A stretch of DNA of 64,000 nt from Aerococcaceae bacterium NML190073 (GTDB lineage Bacteria; Bacillota; Bacilli; Lactobacillales; Aerococcaceae), in assembly GCA_026131555.1 (NCBI GenBank), contig JAMXJH010000002.1, positions 62,001-126,000 on the forward strand, read 5' to 3'. The notes below the pieces were generated by a model. It ran no database searches and had not been told where the DNA came from. It saw only the letters and a list, made by a program, of their open reading frames with translations. The position numbers and the translations under genes are program-made. How positions within the stretch are numbered: position 1 is the stretch's first letter; every line of letters begins with the position of its first letter. This document shows, piece by piece, positions 34,376 to 42,782 of the stretch.

Positions 34376-37102
34376 ATGCTTAATCAACTTATATATACAC
34401 GATGCATGCCTCGTCGTGAGTTGAAAAACAAAGGACAAGTGGTACGTGCAGATGGATTTGGCGTTTTTTCTATGAGTCAGGAGTTGGTTACTAACCCACC
34501 TGTATCAAACTATGATTTCCTACAGACTTGTTTAGCTGTACAGAATGGAGCAAAAGAAACCTCCGTTACTGGCTTGTTTAATTCATATGAGTACACCGCA
34601 ATAGCCTCTAAGGTATATGCTATGTCGTTTGAGGTTGCGAGACCCCATTGTAAAGAACCTAGAAAAAATGGACGGGGTCATAGAACTGGAACATATATCA
34701 AACAGTGTTTGGTTGGTGTTCCGGGTGATTATCCATTTAAGTGGTTTGGTGCATCTGTGTGGGATGCACACTTAAAGTCTGAAAATGACTATTATATGGA
34801 TGAGAATCCTAGTGTTGAACCTGCATGGCTTAATACGGTACAAGATATGCCTAATGGTTCATATATTACTGTTGAAAGAATTAAGCAGTTTGTAAATGAT
34901 GGTCGTGCAGAGGCTGTTAAAGCGGGAATCTGGTTCCTTTTACATGAATATGTGAAACCCGAGAATGAGAGAAAGATTCTCTTGATCAAGGATGTCCCTG
35001 AAAATGTAGAACTGTGGATTGCAGCTATTGAATACGCATTCAGTGCGGAAATGGCTCAGAAGATTACTTTTTCAACCAATAAGACAAAGCTTGGAACGCA
35101 GATTGATAGTATTCTGTTTTTCTACACTGATGATTCAGGCAAGTTTTATTCGATGCGTAATAACAGTGTTACACAGACTAGACATCCGTACAATATGATC
35201 GTCGGTTATCATCCAAAGGATAATTTCTGTGCATCGGTAAAGCAGATGCCGACAAGCAACTTTGTGATGATTGATGGCACCACTAATACAGCATCCTTTG
35301 CGACGGATGAGAGTATTCGTTCTGCATATTATAACGCTGCTGTTCAGTATGATGCCGACATCATTGATTTCACAAGTGTTGTTCTTCCGAGTTTACCTGT
35401 GGATTCGATAACGGATAAAATTCCAGAATTGTATGATGCGTATAAGTATCTTCTGGATTCTAACCACCGAGTTGAACGATGGACATACAGAGAAGCGATT
35501 GCAGGGTTACAGTCCATTACGCAGTACGGCATTCCAAAGAATGATGCATTGAATATGTATATTCTTGATGAGGGTATGCGTGGTTATCAGCGTTTTGCAG
35601 CAGAGGATCAGAGAAACAACTTCAAGTTTCTTAAAGTTCTTTGGAATCTTGCCAGATTGGCAAAACGTACAGGCGAAGTCACTGGATGCTTGGCGGACCA
35701 GTTGAGCGCGGGAATGATGAATCTGAAAACGTCGGGAAATGCATTAACCGGTACATGGAGTGCTATTAAAGCCGGTGGAGTTCAGAGCATTGTCCGCCCT
35801 GCATTGCAGGATTTGTTTAATGATGGAGATCTGACAAGTTATAGCAATCAGTTTGATGGGGCACCTTCTTCTGCTGTTAGCACAATTCTGGAAATGTACT
35901 ACGACATGCTTTCTCTCGAAAGAAATGGCATTAGGTCCATTTTGGACAGCAATGAAAAGTACCAGTTTGTATGTAGAGGCATGATTGCACTGATTGATGA
36001 TAGAAATGCATTACGTGTTGCATTGAATGGAATTAGCAGTTCTGATGATGTGGTTAATGCCGTTGCCCTGTCAGTATCCCAGTATTTCGAGCAGTATAAG
36101 CCGGCAAAAACTGAGATGTGGTGGGATTCCATTATTGATCTCAGTGGTGGAAACGTTAGGGAATTATGTAAGACTCTATGTAAGTCTTCTAAGACCAATA
36201 TCGATGTGATTGAACACTTGTTGGCAAATGCAGTTTTAAAGGCTGGTAGATGCGAGCGAGATATTCACCGTGAGTTTGATGATTCTATCAAACAATTGGG
36301 GAAGAGTAAAAACACAGGTGTTTCATTCTTTGGTGCATGTATAAAGGTTGAAGATCCTTCGCACTTTGACTCTCTTATCCGTAGCATTAGAGGAAATCGA
36401 TTAGCACCTTCTGCAGAAAAGGAATTGTTCCATCTTGTAGATAAAGCGATTCCATATGATTCTACATCAGGAATGATTTCATATACATTCAGAGAGCTGA
36501 AAGAGTGGGCAAATGAAATCGGAGAGGCATGTGTAAGTGTTTCTTTCTATGAATTGCGAAAGAACATGGAGCGTGAACGTAAGCCGGAAAAAGTTATTCC
36601 AATCATGCATGAATTTGCGGGCCTGAAATTAGAAATGCCGATTGGTTTTTCTAGAAATCAGTACTTTGCAAATCTAGCTCAAGTAGCTGCTGACTTCTGC
36701 GATTCTGAGGTTCATATGGCGTTCTTACATCTTTTTGATATAACAGATGTCAGAATGAAGCAGGACTATATCAACGCATATGTTGATGAGGTTTTGTCTG
36801 GTTCTAAAGGAAAACAGATAGTCTTTTCAATGATTAGTTTGTGTGAAGCCTTTTGCTATGAGTATAAGATTCCAGGAAAGAAGGCTGCACAGGTAAAAGA
36901 AACTACAGATATGCTCAAGGCTTGCTTTACCAAAGCGTTGCCGGATTATTACAAATCTAATCTTGCAGACCAGGTTTCCAAAGCCAATTTTGGAGAACCT
37001 CAGGTAAAGAAGGTTCTCATAAATATGCTTCAGGATGCATCCAAAAAAGCACCTAAGAGTGGATTGGGTGGAATTCTGGGAGGCTTATTCGGAAGAAAAT
37101 AA
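34376..37102 (+). CDS. GTPase-associated protein 1 (GAP1)-like large protein
   Basis: 908 residues. The N-terminus (LNQLIYTRCMPRREL, then VVRADGFGVFSMSQEL) has the 'x-Q-x-x-YTR' opening of the GAP1 N-terminal domain, found next to double-GTPases in conflict operons. The middle is alpha/beta (WIAAIEYAFSAEMAQKITFS); the rest is a long helical-repeat region (about 330-880) with no enzymatic motif. The tail SGLGGILGGLFGRK is Gly-rich. No signal peptide, so cytosolic. Its partner is likely the GTPase encoded 33 bases upstream. The family name is from memory of the pattern and needs a profile search. Confidence 0.6.
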   Translation: MLNQLIYTRCMPRRELKNKGQVVRADGFGVFSMSQELVTNPPVSNYDFLQTCLAVQNGAKETSVTGLFNSYEYTAIASKVYAMSFEVARPHCKEPRKNGRGHRTGTYIKQCLVGVPGDYPFKWFGASVWDAHLKSENDYYMDENPSVEPAWLNTVQDMPNGSYITVERIKQFVNDGRAEAVKAGIWFLLHEYVKPENERKILLIKDVPENVELWIAAIEYAFSAEMAQKITFSTNKTKLGTQIDSILFFYTDDSGKFYSMRNNSVTQTRHPYNMIVGYHPKDNFCASVKQMPTSNFVMIDGTTNTASFATDESIRSAYYNAAVQYDADIIDFTSVVLPSLPVDSITDKIPELYDAYKYLLDSNHRVERWTYREAIAGLQSITQYGIPKNDALNMYILDEGMRGYQRFAAEDQRNNFKFLKVLWNLARLAKRTGEVTGCLADQLSAGMMNLKTSGNALTGTWSAIKAGGVQSIVRPALQDLFNDGDLTSYSNQFDGAPSSAVSTILEMYYDMLSLERNGIRSILDSNEKYQFVCRGMIALIDDRNALRVALNGISSSDDVVNAVALSVSQYFEQYKPAKTEMWWDSIIDLSGGNVRELCKTLCKSSKTNIDVIEHLLANAVLKAGRCERDIHREFDDSIKQLGKSKNTGVSFFGACIKVEDPSHFDSLIRSIRGNRLAPSAEKELFHLVDKAIPYDSTSGMISYTFRELKEWANEIGEACVSVSFYELRKNMERERKPEKVIPIMHEFAGLKLEMPIGFSRNQYFANLAQVAADFCDSEVHMAFLHLFDITDVRMKQDYINAYVDEVLSGSKGKQIVFSMISLCEAFCYEYKIPGKKAAQVKETTDMLKACFTKALPDYYKSNLADQVSKANFGEPQVKKVLINMLQDASKKAPKSGLGGILGGLFGRK

Positions 37103-37115
37103 TACTTTATGCAGG

Positions 37116-37152
37116 GAACACGGTTTCACTATGCGTTATTGAAACCGTGTTC
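37116..37152 (+). other. Strong hairpin between GAP1-like gene and repeat-protein genes
   Basis: Thirteen-base perfect stem GAACACGGTTTCA (37116-37128) / TGAAACCGTGTTC (37140-37152), loop 11. No T tract follows (TCATAAGAAAA), so an mRNA processing or stability element, or partial terminator, is more likely than a full stop. Confidence 0.7.
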
Positions 37153-37175
37153 TCATAAGAAAAAAGGTGCAGTAG

Positions 37176-37610
37176 ATGTCAGAACCAAAAAAGCTAACGC
37201 AAAAAGAATATGATGCAATTCGTTCAGATTATGAGAAGCGTTACGGATATGATTCCCGAAGTGATGAAGAAAAAGATGCCTTTGACAAGAAATTTGATGA
37301 ACATTATCAAGTTGAAAAAAAGGATGCATCTGGTGATGCAACTGAAGGCACTGAAAAAGGTCCCAAAAAGCTGAACGAGAAAGAATATGATGCAATTCGC
37401 TCTGATTACGAGAAACGATATGGTTACGATTCACGAAGTCCCGAAGAAAAAGCGACCTTTGACAAAAAGTTTGACGAACATTATCAGATTGACAAAAAGA
37501 GCGATACAGAGGATGACGATACCAACGAACAGAATGAAGAAATAGAGAATGATCGTGAACGGGAACGTGGTGGACGTGGATTCCGCGAAATTGACGATGA
37601 CGAACGGTAG
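37176..37610 (+). CDS. Acidic repeat protein with two EYD-GYD-EEK-FD repeats
   Basis: 144 residues, highly charged. Two near-identical 41-residue repeats (about 5-45 and 62-102): K-L-x-x-KEYDAIRSDYEKRYGYDS, then EEKxxFDKKFDEHYQ. An acidic disordered tail (TEDDDTNEQNEEIEND) and Arg/Gly patch follow. The DNA repeats are also similar, so they duplicated recently. The next two genes encode the same repeat. I do not recognise the family. Each repeat looks like a helix-loop-helix module; candidate roles are Hsp70 client or adaptor, or DNA mimic, none shown. It starts right after the 13-bp hairpin. Confidence 0.7.
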   Translation: MSEPKKLTQKEYDAIRSDYEKRYGYDSRSDEEKDAFDKKFDEHYQVEKKDASGDATEGTEKGPKKLNEKEYDAIRSDYEKRYGYDSRSPEEKATFDKKFDEHYQIDKKSDTEDDDTNEQNEEIENDRERERGGRGFREIDDDER

Positions 37611-37641
37611 GTAATCGTATCAATAGAAAAGGAGAATTGTT

Positions 37642-37905
37642 ATGGCAGGTCCTAAAAAAGTGACACAGGAAGAGTATGATGAACTTCGTTCCAAAATGGA
37701 AGAGAAATACAACTACGATGAAATGTCGGATGAAGAGAAAGAACGCTTCGATTCTACAATGGACCAAGTGGCTGTTGTCGGTGACAAGACAGATGAAACA
37801 GATGAAGGCGATGCCGCTGACGATGAAGAAGTAGAAAAGGGCGAATTTGAAGATGGTCATTCTCAGGAACATGAGATTGATGATGACGACGAAAACATAA
37901 GGTAA
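37642..37905 (+). CDS. Acidic repeat protein with one EYD-YD-EEK-FD repeat
   Basis: 87 residues. One copy of the repeat (residues 4-42: TQEEYDELRSKMEEKYNYDE, then SDEEKERFD), then a very acidic tail (about 45-87, DETDEGDAADDEEVE). AAAGGAGA precedes the ATG. It is a diverged relative of the flanking repeat proteins. No known family recognised; its predicted charge is strongly negative, which fits a disordered tail with one folded module. Confidence 0.65.
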   Translation: MAGPKKVTQEEYDELRSKMEEKYNYDEMSDEEKERFDSTMDQVAVVGDKTDETDEGDAADDEEVEKGEFEDGHSQEHEIDDDDENIR

Positions 37906-37928
37906 TCAAATAAGGATGGTAACAAATT

Positions 37929-38302
37929 ATGGAAAAAATGAAGTTATCGCGCGATGAGTACGATGCAGTTGTAGAAAAATATCGAGAGCAGAATGGATAC
38001 GATGATATGTCAGACGACGAAAAGGCGCATTTGATGAAAAACTGGATAAAGTTATCGAGTGTTCAGATGACGAAGACGAAACAGATACAAGTGAAACGAC
38101 AGATTCTCCGTCTGAAGCAACATCCGATCGTGATAAATTACGTCAAGAGTTAAAAGACAGATATGGTTATGATGAAATGTCTGACGAACAAAAACAGGCA
38201 TTTGATGAAAAACTGGATGAGGTAGTAGGTGCTGAGGACCGTGTCGACGACGATCCAGGCGAAAATGAAATTGGAGCAAAGGTTTTGAGAAGAAGCAGAT
38301 AA
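37929..38302 (+). pseudogene. Acidic repeat protein with two repeats, frameshifted in a T run
   Basis: From ATG 37929 the frame gives a repeat (LSRDEYDAVVEKYREQNGYD, then MSDDEKAH) and then turns into unrelated sequence ending at 38153. If one T is restored in the run at 38030-38032, the other frame continues FDEKLDKVIECSDDEDETD, a second repeat (LRQELKDRYGYDEMSDEQKQ, AFDEKLDEV) and a tail ending at TAA 38300-38302. The intact protein would be about 124 residues. Because repeat grammar is restored exactly at the slip, a real one-base loss (or a phase-variable T tract, or sequencing error) is likely. Confidence 0.8.
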
Positions 38303-38323
38303 TTAGAGAGGAGATGAATTTCT

Positions 38324-41300
38324 ATGCCTTCATATTCAGGTTCTGGTGGATCATCGCGATCTGCTAAAAGGCCTACGGGATCATCTGGAGGTAGTCTACC
38401 TACTCCTAAGCCAGTAGGAGCAGGTAGTTCTATGCCTATTGGTAACCCAGATGGAACAAAGCAAAGACAAGCAAAAAAAATGTTGATGGATGCAACGCAG
38501 TTATCTCTATTACAAAATAATCTTCGAATTGCTAGCTTATACGTGAATAGTCGGCATCTTGAGATGTTGTCTCCTGCAACTTCTGGAAGTTTGTATACAA
38601 GCGAAGCATGTAAATTCAATCCGATTCAGAGTGGACGTTCCGGTATTGCCGTATATCAGATTACGAAGCTCATGTATAACGAGGACGAGAATTCCTTTGA
38701 AAAGTTGGTTAGTGTTTATTCTGCACTGAACAGCTTCGGAGGAATTGTTGCATTGATCCTTCAGAGTGATGGAAATACAACGAGATTGTATTTATGTACG
38801 AATACTAGTGGTAACGGCAAAGTTGCTGGCGGTTTGTTAGCTAATAATCTTAGAGGACAATTTCCAGGCTGTGAAATAGATGAGTTGAGTGATACTGAAA
38901 AGAACAAACTATTAGATTCTTGTGGAATGGTTGGCGCAATATCGACTAGTAGAACAGTTCGCTCTTTAAGTATGATTCCGAGCAGACGTGAAGACGAGCG
39001 TCAGCACGATAAAGAATTTAGCGCACAGGGATACGAGAAATTTGTCGATGCGATGAATGGACACCGTTATACTTTGGTGGTTTTATCGCAACGTGTTTCA
39101 CCGGATGCTATGGATGGTTACCTGGAAGGTCTTGAAGCGTTATATACATCCTTATCGCCATATGCCAAAGAAACAGCTTCCTATGGGGAAAGTGATTCCG
39201 ATTCTGTAAATTACTCTATTTCTAGTAATGTGAATAGTTCGATTAGCAGATCAGTTTCAAAATCTTTTGGTACTTCCCATACGAATAGTGTTTCTGAAGG
39301 CAGAAGTTCGAACAGTGGACATGGATATGAGCTTTTTGATATTCATTTTAACTCAGGATCTGGAAGATCATCTGGAACTTCTTCTGCAAGTGGAACATCC
39401 ACAGGAACTAGTTCTAGTGCATCTTCATCTGATAGTTATGGAAGCGGTGACAGCCAAAGCTCTGGAACCACAACAGGTACAAATCGTTCGATTACTATGA
39501 ACAGAGACAATAAAGCTGTTCAGAATTTGCTTGCCAAAATTGAAGAACATATCAAGAGAATTAACCTAAGTCAGACTTTTGGTATGTGGAATAGTGCTTG
39601 CTATGTCATTGCGGATGATGTTGCAACTGCAACCATGGGTACTAGTACACTGGCGGCTCTGTTTTCTGGCGACTCTCAGGCAGCACCAAGAGCGTACTAC
39701 AATCAGTGGGATGTTACAAATCCAACAGAGAGAGAACGAGTTTTAGAGTATATTTCCAATCTGCAGCATCCTGTAATTAACCTTACAATGCTTCAGCAGA
39801 TTACGGATGGTAGTGGAAAAACGACTACGACACCATATCAGACTGAAAAAATCACACCAGCCATGATGATTTCTGGAAAAGAGATTCCGACTCTCATGGG
39901 ACTTCCGAGAAAATCAGTTCCGGGTATTGTGGTTGACAGAATGGCTGAGTTTGGAAGAAATATTCCAGAAAAATGGAAGAAAAAGGTCAAGCGGCCTATT
40001 TTATTCGGTAATGTGTATCATATGGGACAGGAAGAAAAAACAAAGACATTCCTTGACCTTGATACATTTGCTTCTCACATGTTTATTTGTGGTTCATCGG
40101 GCTCTGGTAAGAGTAATACCACATATAATCTGCTTCAGAAGCTTATTGACAATAAGGTTCCGTTCTTGGTAATTGAGCCAGCTAAAGGCGAATACAAAAT
40201 TGAGTTCGCAGATCTTCCTGGAATCAATATTTTTACTGCTGATGAGACACCGTACAGATTACTTCAGATTAATCCGTTTGAATTCAGTGCAGGCATTCAT
40301 ATTCGAGAACACCTGGATAATATTGTACAGGTAGTCAGTGCATGCTGGCCATTATATGGAGCCATGCCTGGCCTTCTGAAAAAGGCATTTGAACAGGTGT
40401 ATTTGGATCATGGTTGGGATTTGGAGCATTCTGAGAGAATAGTGAATAGAGGTAGTAAATTTCCGGTATTCGCCGATCTTGTGAAAGTTCTTGAGAGAAT
40501 AATTAATGAATCTCCTTATTCTGCCCAAACCAAAGGTGACTACAAAGGTGCTTTATTAAACCGCGTATCTTCCCTTTGCAACGGATTCGAAGGTCAGATT
40601 TTTGGAAGAAGCATTGGTATCCCTGATACTACTCTGTTCAATAAGAACACGATTATCGATTTAAGCAGTATCGGTTCTGATGAAACACGTTCTTTGATAA
40701 TGGGAATACTCATCATTAAATTGAAGAATTATCGCAAGACAGTTACAACCGGACCGAATAGCAATCTTGTTCATGTGACAGTATTGGAGGAGGCTCATAA
40801 TATTCTGAAAAGATGCTCTCAGGAAACAAGTGCCGATTCTGGTAATGTACAAGGTGCTGCAGTTGGAAGTTTGTGTAGATGTATTGCTGAAATGCGAAGT
40901 GCTGGTGAAGGCTTCATGATTATTGATCAGTCTCCAGGTGCTGTAGATGAAGCCGCAATTAAAAACACCGCAATTAAAGTTTGTATGAGGCTTCCTTCTA
41001 AAAATGACTGTGAGGAAATTGGTGCAGCATTAAGCTTGAATGATAATCAGATTAGAGAATTGAGCAGGCTTGACATTGGAGTTGCTGCCATTTTCCATGC
41101 GGGATGGACAGATACTCTTTTGGCTAGAATGGGTGATATCTGGGATAAGAGATATCGTACGAAGAGTGTACCAGCATTAGACAACGGTACATATACAAAA
41201 ATCCAAGGAGCGATTGTCCAGCTGATGTATCAGGATATTCAAGAGGGTAATTTCTTCAGCATCTATGATGATGTACAGGAATTGTTGGATCTCTTGTGCA

Positions 41301-41797
41301 AAGGTGTTGGTGCAATTAAGCCAGTGCTTCCTGAATCAAAACAGCAGGAACTGTTGGATGAAGTTCAGGTTTTCCTAGAAAATAATGATGTATTTATTAA
41401 GGGAAAACGATTGAAGGAATTGAGTCGAGAATTTTTTGACTTTGTTTTTGATTTCATACGTTTGGAGAGCGTTATGAGAATATTTGCATTGTCTGGTGTT
41501 AATACAAAAATGACACTTGACCCATTGACGGCAAAAGAGATACGTGCTGTGTTGAAGTGGGAAAAAGAAGTGCGAAACGGAATTTCAAGATATCTGTATA
41601 TGCCAGAAGAATGTGACCCGGCAAGGTCTTATAGGTGGCCATTGGATGCATCCAAAGCAGAGTATTTCTGGGAAATATACGATGGTATCCTTAAACGCTA
41701 TGGCATTCGCTATACAGCTGACGAACGTTATGCAAATGCCTACAATCACTTGAAGTCTATCAATCATTTCAGTACAGGTACTGGAGGAAGGAAGTGA
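38324..41797 (+). CDS. HerA/FtsK-type ATPase (DUF87-like) with large N-terminal region
   Basis: 1157 residues. About 55-285 and 395-560 form an N-terminal alpha/beta region split by a Ser/Gly-rich disordered segment (285-390). The ATPase core follows: Walker A GSSGSGKSN (590-598), FLVIEPAKGEY just after it, Walker B VTVLEEAHN (818-826), then a Gln/Arg sensor region (FMIIDQSPGAVDE) as in HerA/VirB4-like hexameric pumps. A helical C-terminal domain ends it. Such ATPases translocate DNA or protein; in defence loci HerA often pairs with a nuclease. Here the next gene, five bases downstream, is a nuclease. Cytosolic; hexamer inferred. Confidence 0.85.
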   Translation: MPSYSGSGGSSRSAKRPTGSSGGSLPTPKPVGAGSSMPIGNPDGTKQRQAKKMLMDATQLSLLQNNLRIASLYVNSRHLEMLSPATSGSLYTSEACKFNPIQSGRSGIAVYQITKLMYNEDENSFEKLVSVYSALNSFGGIVALILQSDGNTTRLYLCTNTSGNGKVAGGLLANNLRGQFPGCEIDELSDTEKNKLLDSCGMVGAISTSRTVRSLSMIPSRREDERQHDKEFSAQGYEKFVDAMNGHRYTLVVLSQRVSPDAMDGYLEGLEALYTSLSPYAKETASYGESDSDSVNYSISSNVNSSISRSVSKSFGTSHTNSVSEGRSSNSGHGYELFDIHFNSGSGRSSGTSSASGTSTGTSSSASSSDSYGSGDSQSSGTTTGTNRSITMNRDNKAVQNLLAKIEEHIKRINLSQTFGMWNSACYVIADDVATATMGTSTLAALFSGDSQAAPRAYYNQWDVTNPTERERVLEYISNLQHPVINLTMLQQITDGSGKTTTTPYQTEKITPAMMISGKEIPTLMGLPRKSVPGIVVDRMAEFGRNIPEKWKKKVKRPILFGNVYHMGQEEKTKTFLDLDTFASHMFICGSSGSGKSNTTYNLLQKLIDNKVPFLVIEPAKGEYKIEFADLPGINIFTADETPYRLLQINPFEFSAGIHIREHLDNIVQVVSACWPLYGAMPGLLKKAFEQVYLDHGWDLEHSERIVNRGSKFPVFADLVKVLERIINESPYSAQTKGDYKGALLNRVSSLCNGFEGQIFGRSIGIPDTTLFNKNTIIDLSSIGSDETRSLIMGILIIKLKNYRKTVTTGPNSNLVHVTVLEEAHNILKRCSQETSADSGNVQGAAVGSLCRCIAEMRSAGEGFMIIDQSPGAVDEAAIKNTAIKVCMRLPSKNDCEEIGAALSLNDNQIRELSRLDIGVAAIFHAGWTDTLLARMGDIWDKRYRTKSVPALDNGTYTKIQGAIVQLMYQDIQEGNFFSIYDDVQELLDLLCKGVGAIKPVLPESKQQELLDEVQVFLENNDVFIKGKRLKELSREFFDFVFDFIRLESVMRIFALSGVNTKMTLDPLTAKEIRAVLKWEKEVRNGISRYLYMPEECDPARSYRWPLDASKAEYFWEIYDGILKRYGIRYTADERYANAYNHLKSINHFSTGTGGRK

Positions 41798-41802
41798 TGT
41801 AG

Positions 41803-42354
41803 ATGATAAAGCATAATCCAGAAGAGGATATTTTAGAAGATTCAGAAGAATTGATTGAAGCTGATTCTGAAAGAAAGCAACTTGAAAAAGAACATTTTGC
41901 ATCTACATATACTTTAAAACCGAATGAGAACTATGATGCCAATGGCTATAGTTATGAAACAGATAAACTGGGGCGTATTACTAGATGTGAAGGTACGTTG
42001 AGATTAGAAGATGGAAAAAGGAACACGGCACATCAAGTTCGTGCTGGTGGCGAATATCGTTTGGAAAACGATGAAGGTGGACATCTGATAGGACGTAGGT
42101 TCGGTGGGTCGGAAAAGGTTGATAATATAGTTCCGATGGACAGTCACGTTAATGGCGTTGAATACAAGGAATTAGAAGATGATTGGGCCGCAGAACTTGA
42201 CAAAGGTAGTACAGTTGATGTGAAGATCCAGTGTCGACACTCTGGAGATTCTTCACGCCCAACTGATTTCATTGTGAAATATAAAGTAACAGACAGAGAC
42301 GGTTTTGAGCGAAATGAAACCAAACGCATTCATAATCAGGAAGGAGGAAATTAA
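41803..42354 (+). CDS. DNA/RNA non-specific endonuclease effector (Endonuclease_NS_2-like), no secretion domain
   Basis: 183 residues. The first 65 are acidic and probably flexible. The nuclease core includes GKRNTAHQVRAGGEYR, DEGGHLIGRRFGG (90-102, with catalytic-type His94) and NIVPMDSHVNGVEYKELED, the pattern of YeeF/LXG-type toxin tips. In those toxins a long N-terminal secretion domain is attached; here none is present, so the enzyme should act inside the producing cell. The following gene is a YezG-like immunity protein, two bases downstream. Together they look like a toxin-immunity pair captured as the effector of the operon. Confidence 0.8.
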   Translation: MIKHNPEEDILEDSEELIEADSERKQLEKEHFASTYTLKPNENYDANGYSYETDKLGRITRCEGTLRLEDGKRNTAHQVRAGGEYRLENDEGGHLIGRRFGGSEKVDNIVPMDSHVNGVEYKELEDDWAAELDKGSTVDVKIQCRHSGDSSRPTDFIVKYKVTDRDGFERNETKRIHNQEGGN

Positions 42355-42356
42355 AA

Positions 42357-42767
42357 ATGTCAGATATACGAGAAAATAAGCAAGAACTGAATTGTGTAAT
42401 GCAAAAAATCGGAAATACAATCCTGCCTGTATTGGATGAGAACTGGGAAAAAGTAGTTGTTGGATATTTTGTTGAGGACAATGGTGTAACACACCTTCAG
42501 TTCTTTGCACTGAATACAGGTGCAGATGATTATTTTGATTTGGTAAAACTATCATGGGATACAGATCGATATGACGATGCAATCGTTGATCTTGAGGATT
42601 TATGTAAGGAATTGCTTACTCTTTGCAAAGAAGCAAATGATTCTTGGACATCGTTTACTTATGTCCTTGAGGGAGATGGTTCATATAATGCCGACTATGG
42701 ATATGATGCGATAGACAATTACGATTCTCGTTTCATTATGGATTGGCAGAGCAAGTATTTGGATTGA
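42357..42767 (+). CDS. YezG-like (DUF600) immunity protein for the adjacent nuclease
   Basis: 136 residues. The segment IGNTILPVLDENWEKVVVGY, the motif SWTSFTYVLEGDGSYNADYG and the ending MDWQSKYLD match the YezG immunity family, whose known partners are YeeF-type nuclease toxins. That is exactly the kind of nuclease encoded just upstream. It is acidic, as expected for an inhibitor that plugs a nucleic-acid cleft. A start two bases after the toxin stop suggests balanced expression. AAGGAGGAAAT before the ATG is strong. Confidence 0.8.
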   Translation: MSDIRENKQELNCVMQKIGNTILPVLDENWEKVVVGYFVEDNGVTHLQFFALNTGADDYFDLVKLSWDTDRYDDAIVDLEDLCKELLTLCKEANDSWTSFTYVLEGDGSYNADYGYDAIDNYDSRFIMDWQSKYLD

Positions 42768-42782
42768 GAGGTGAAGTGAGAT

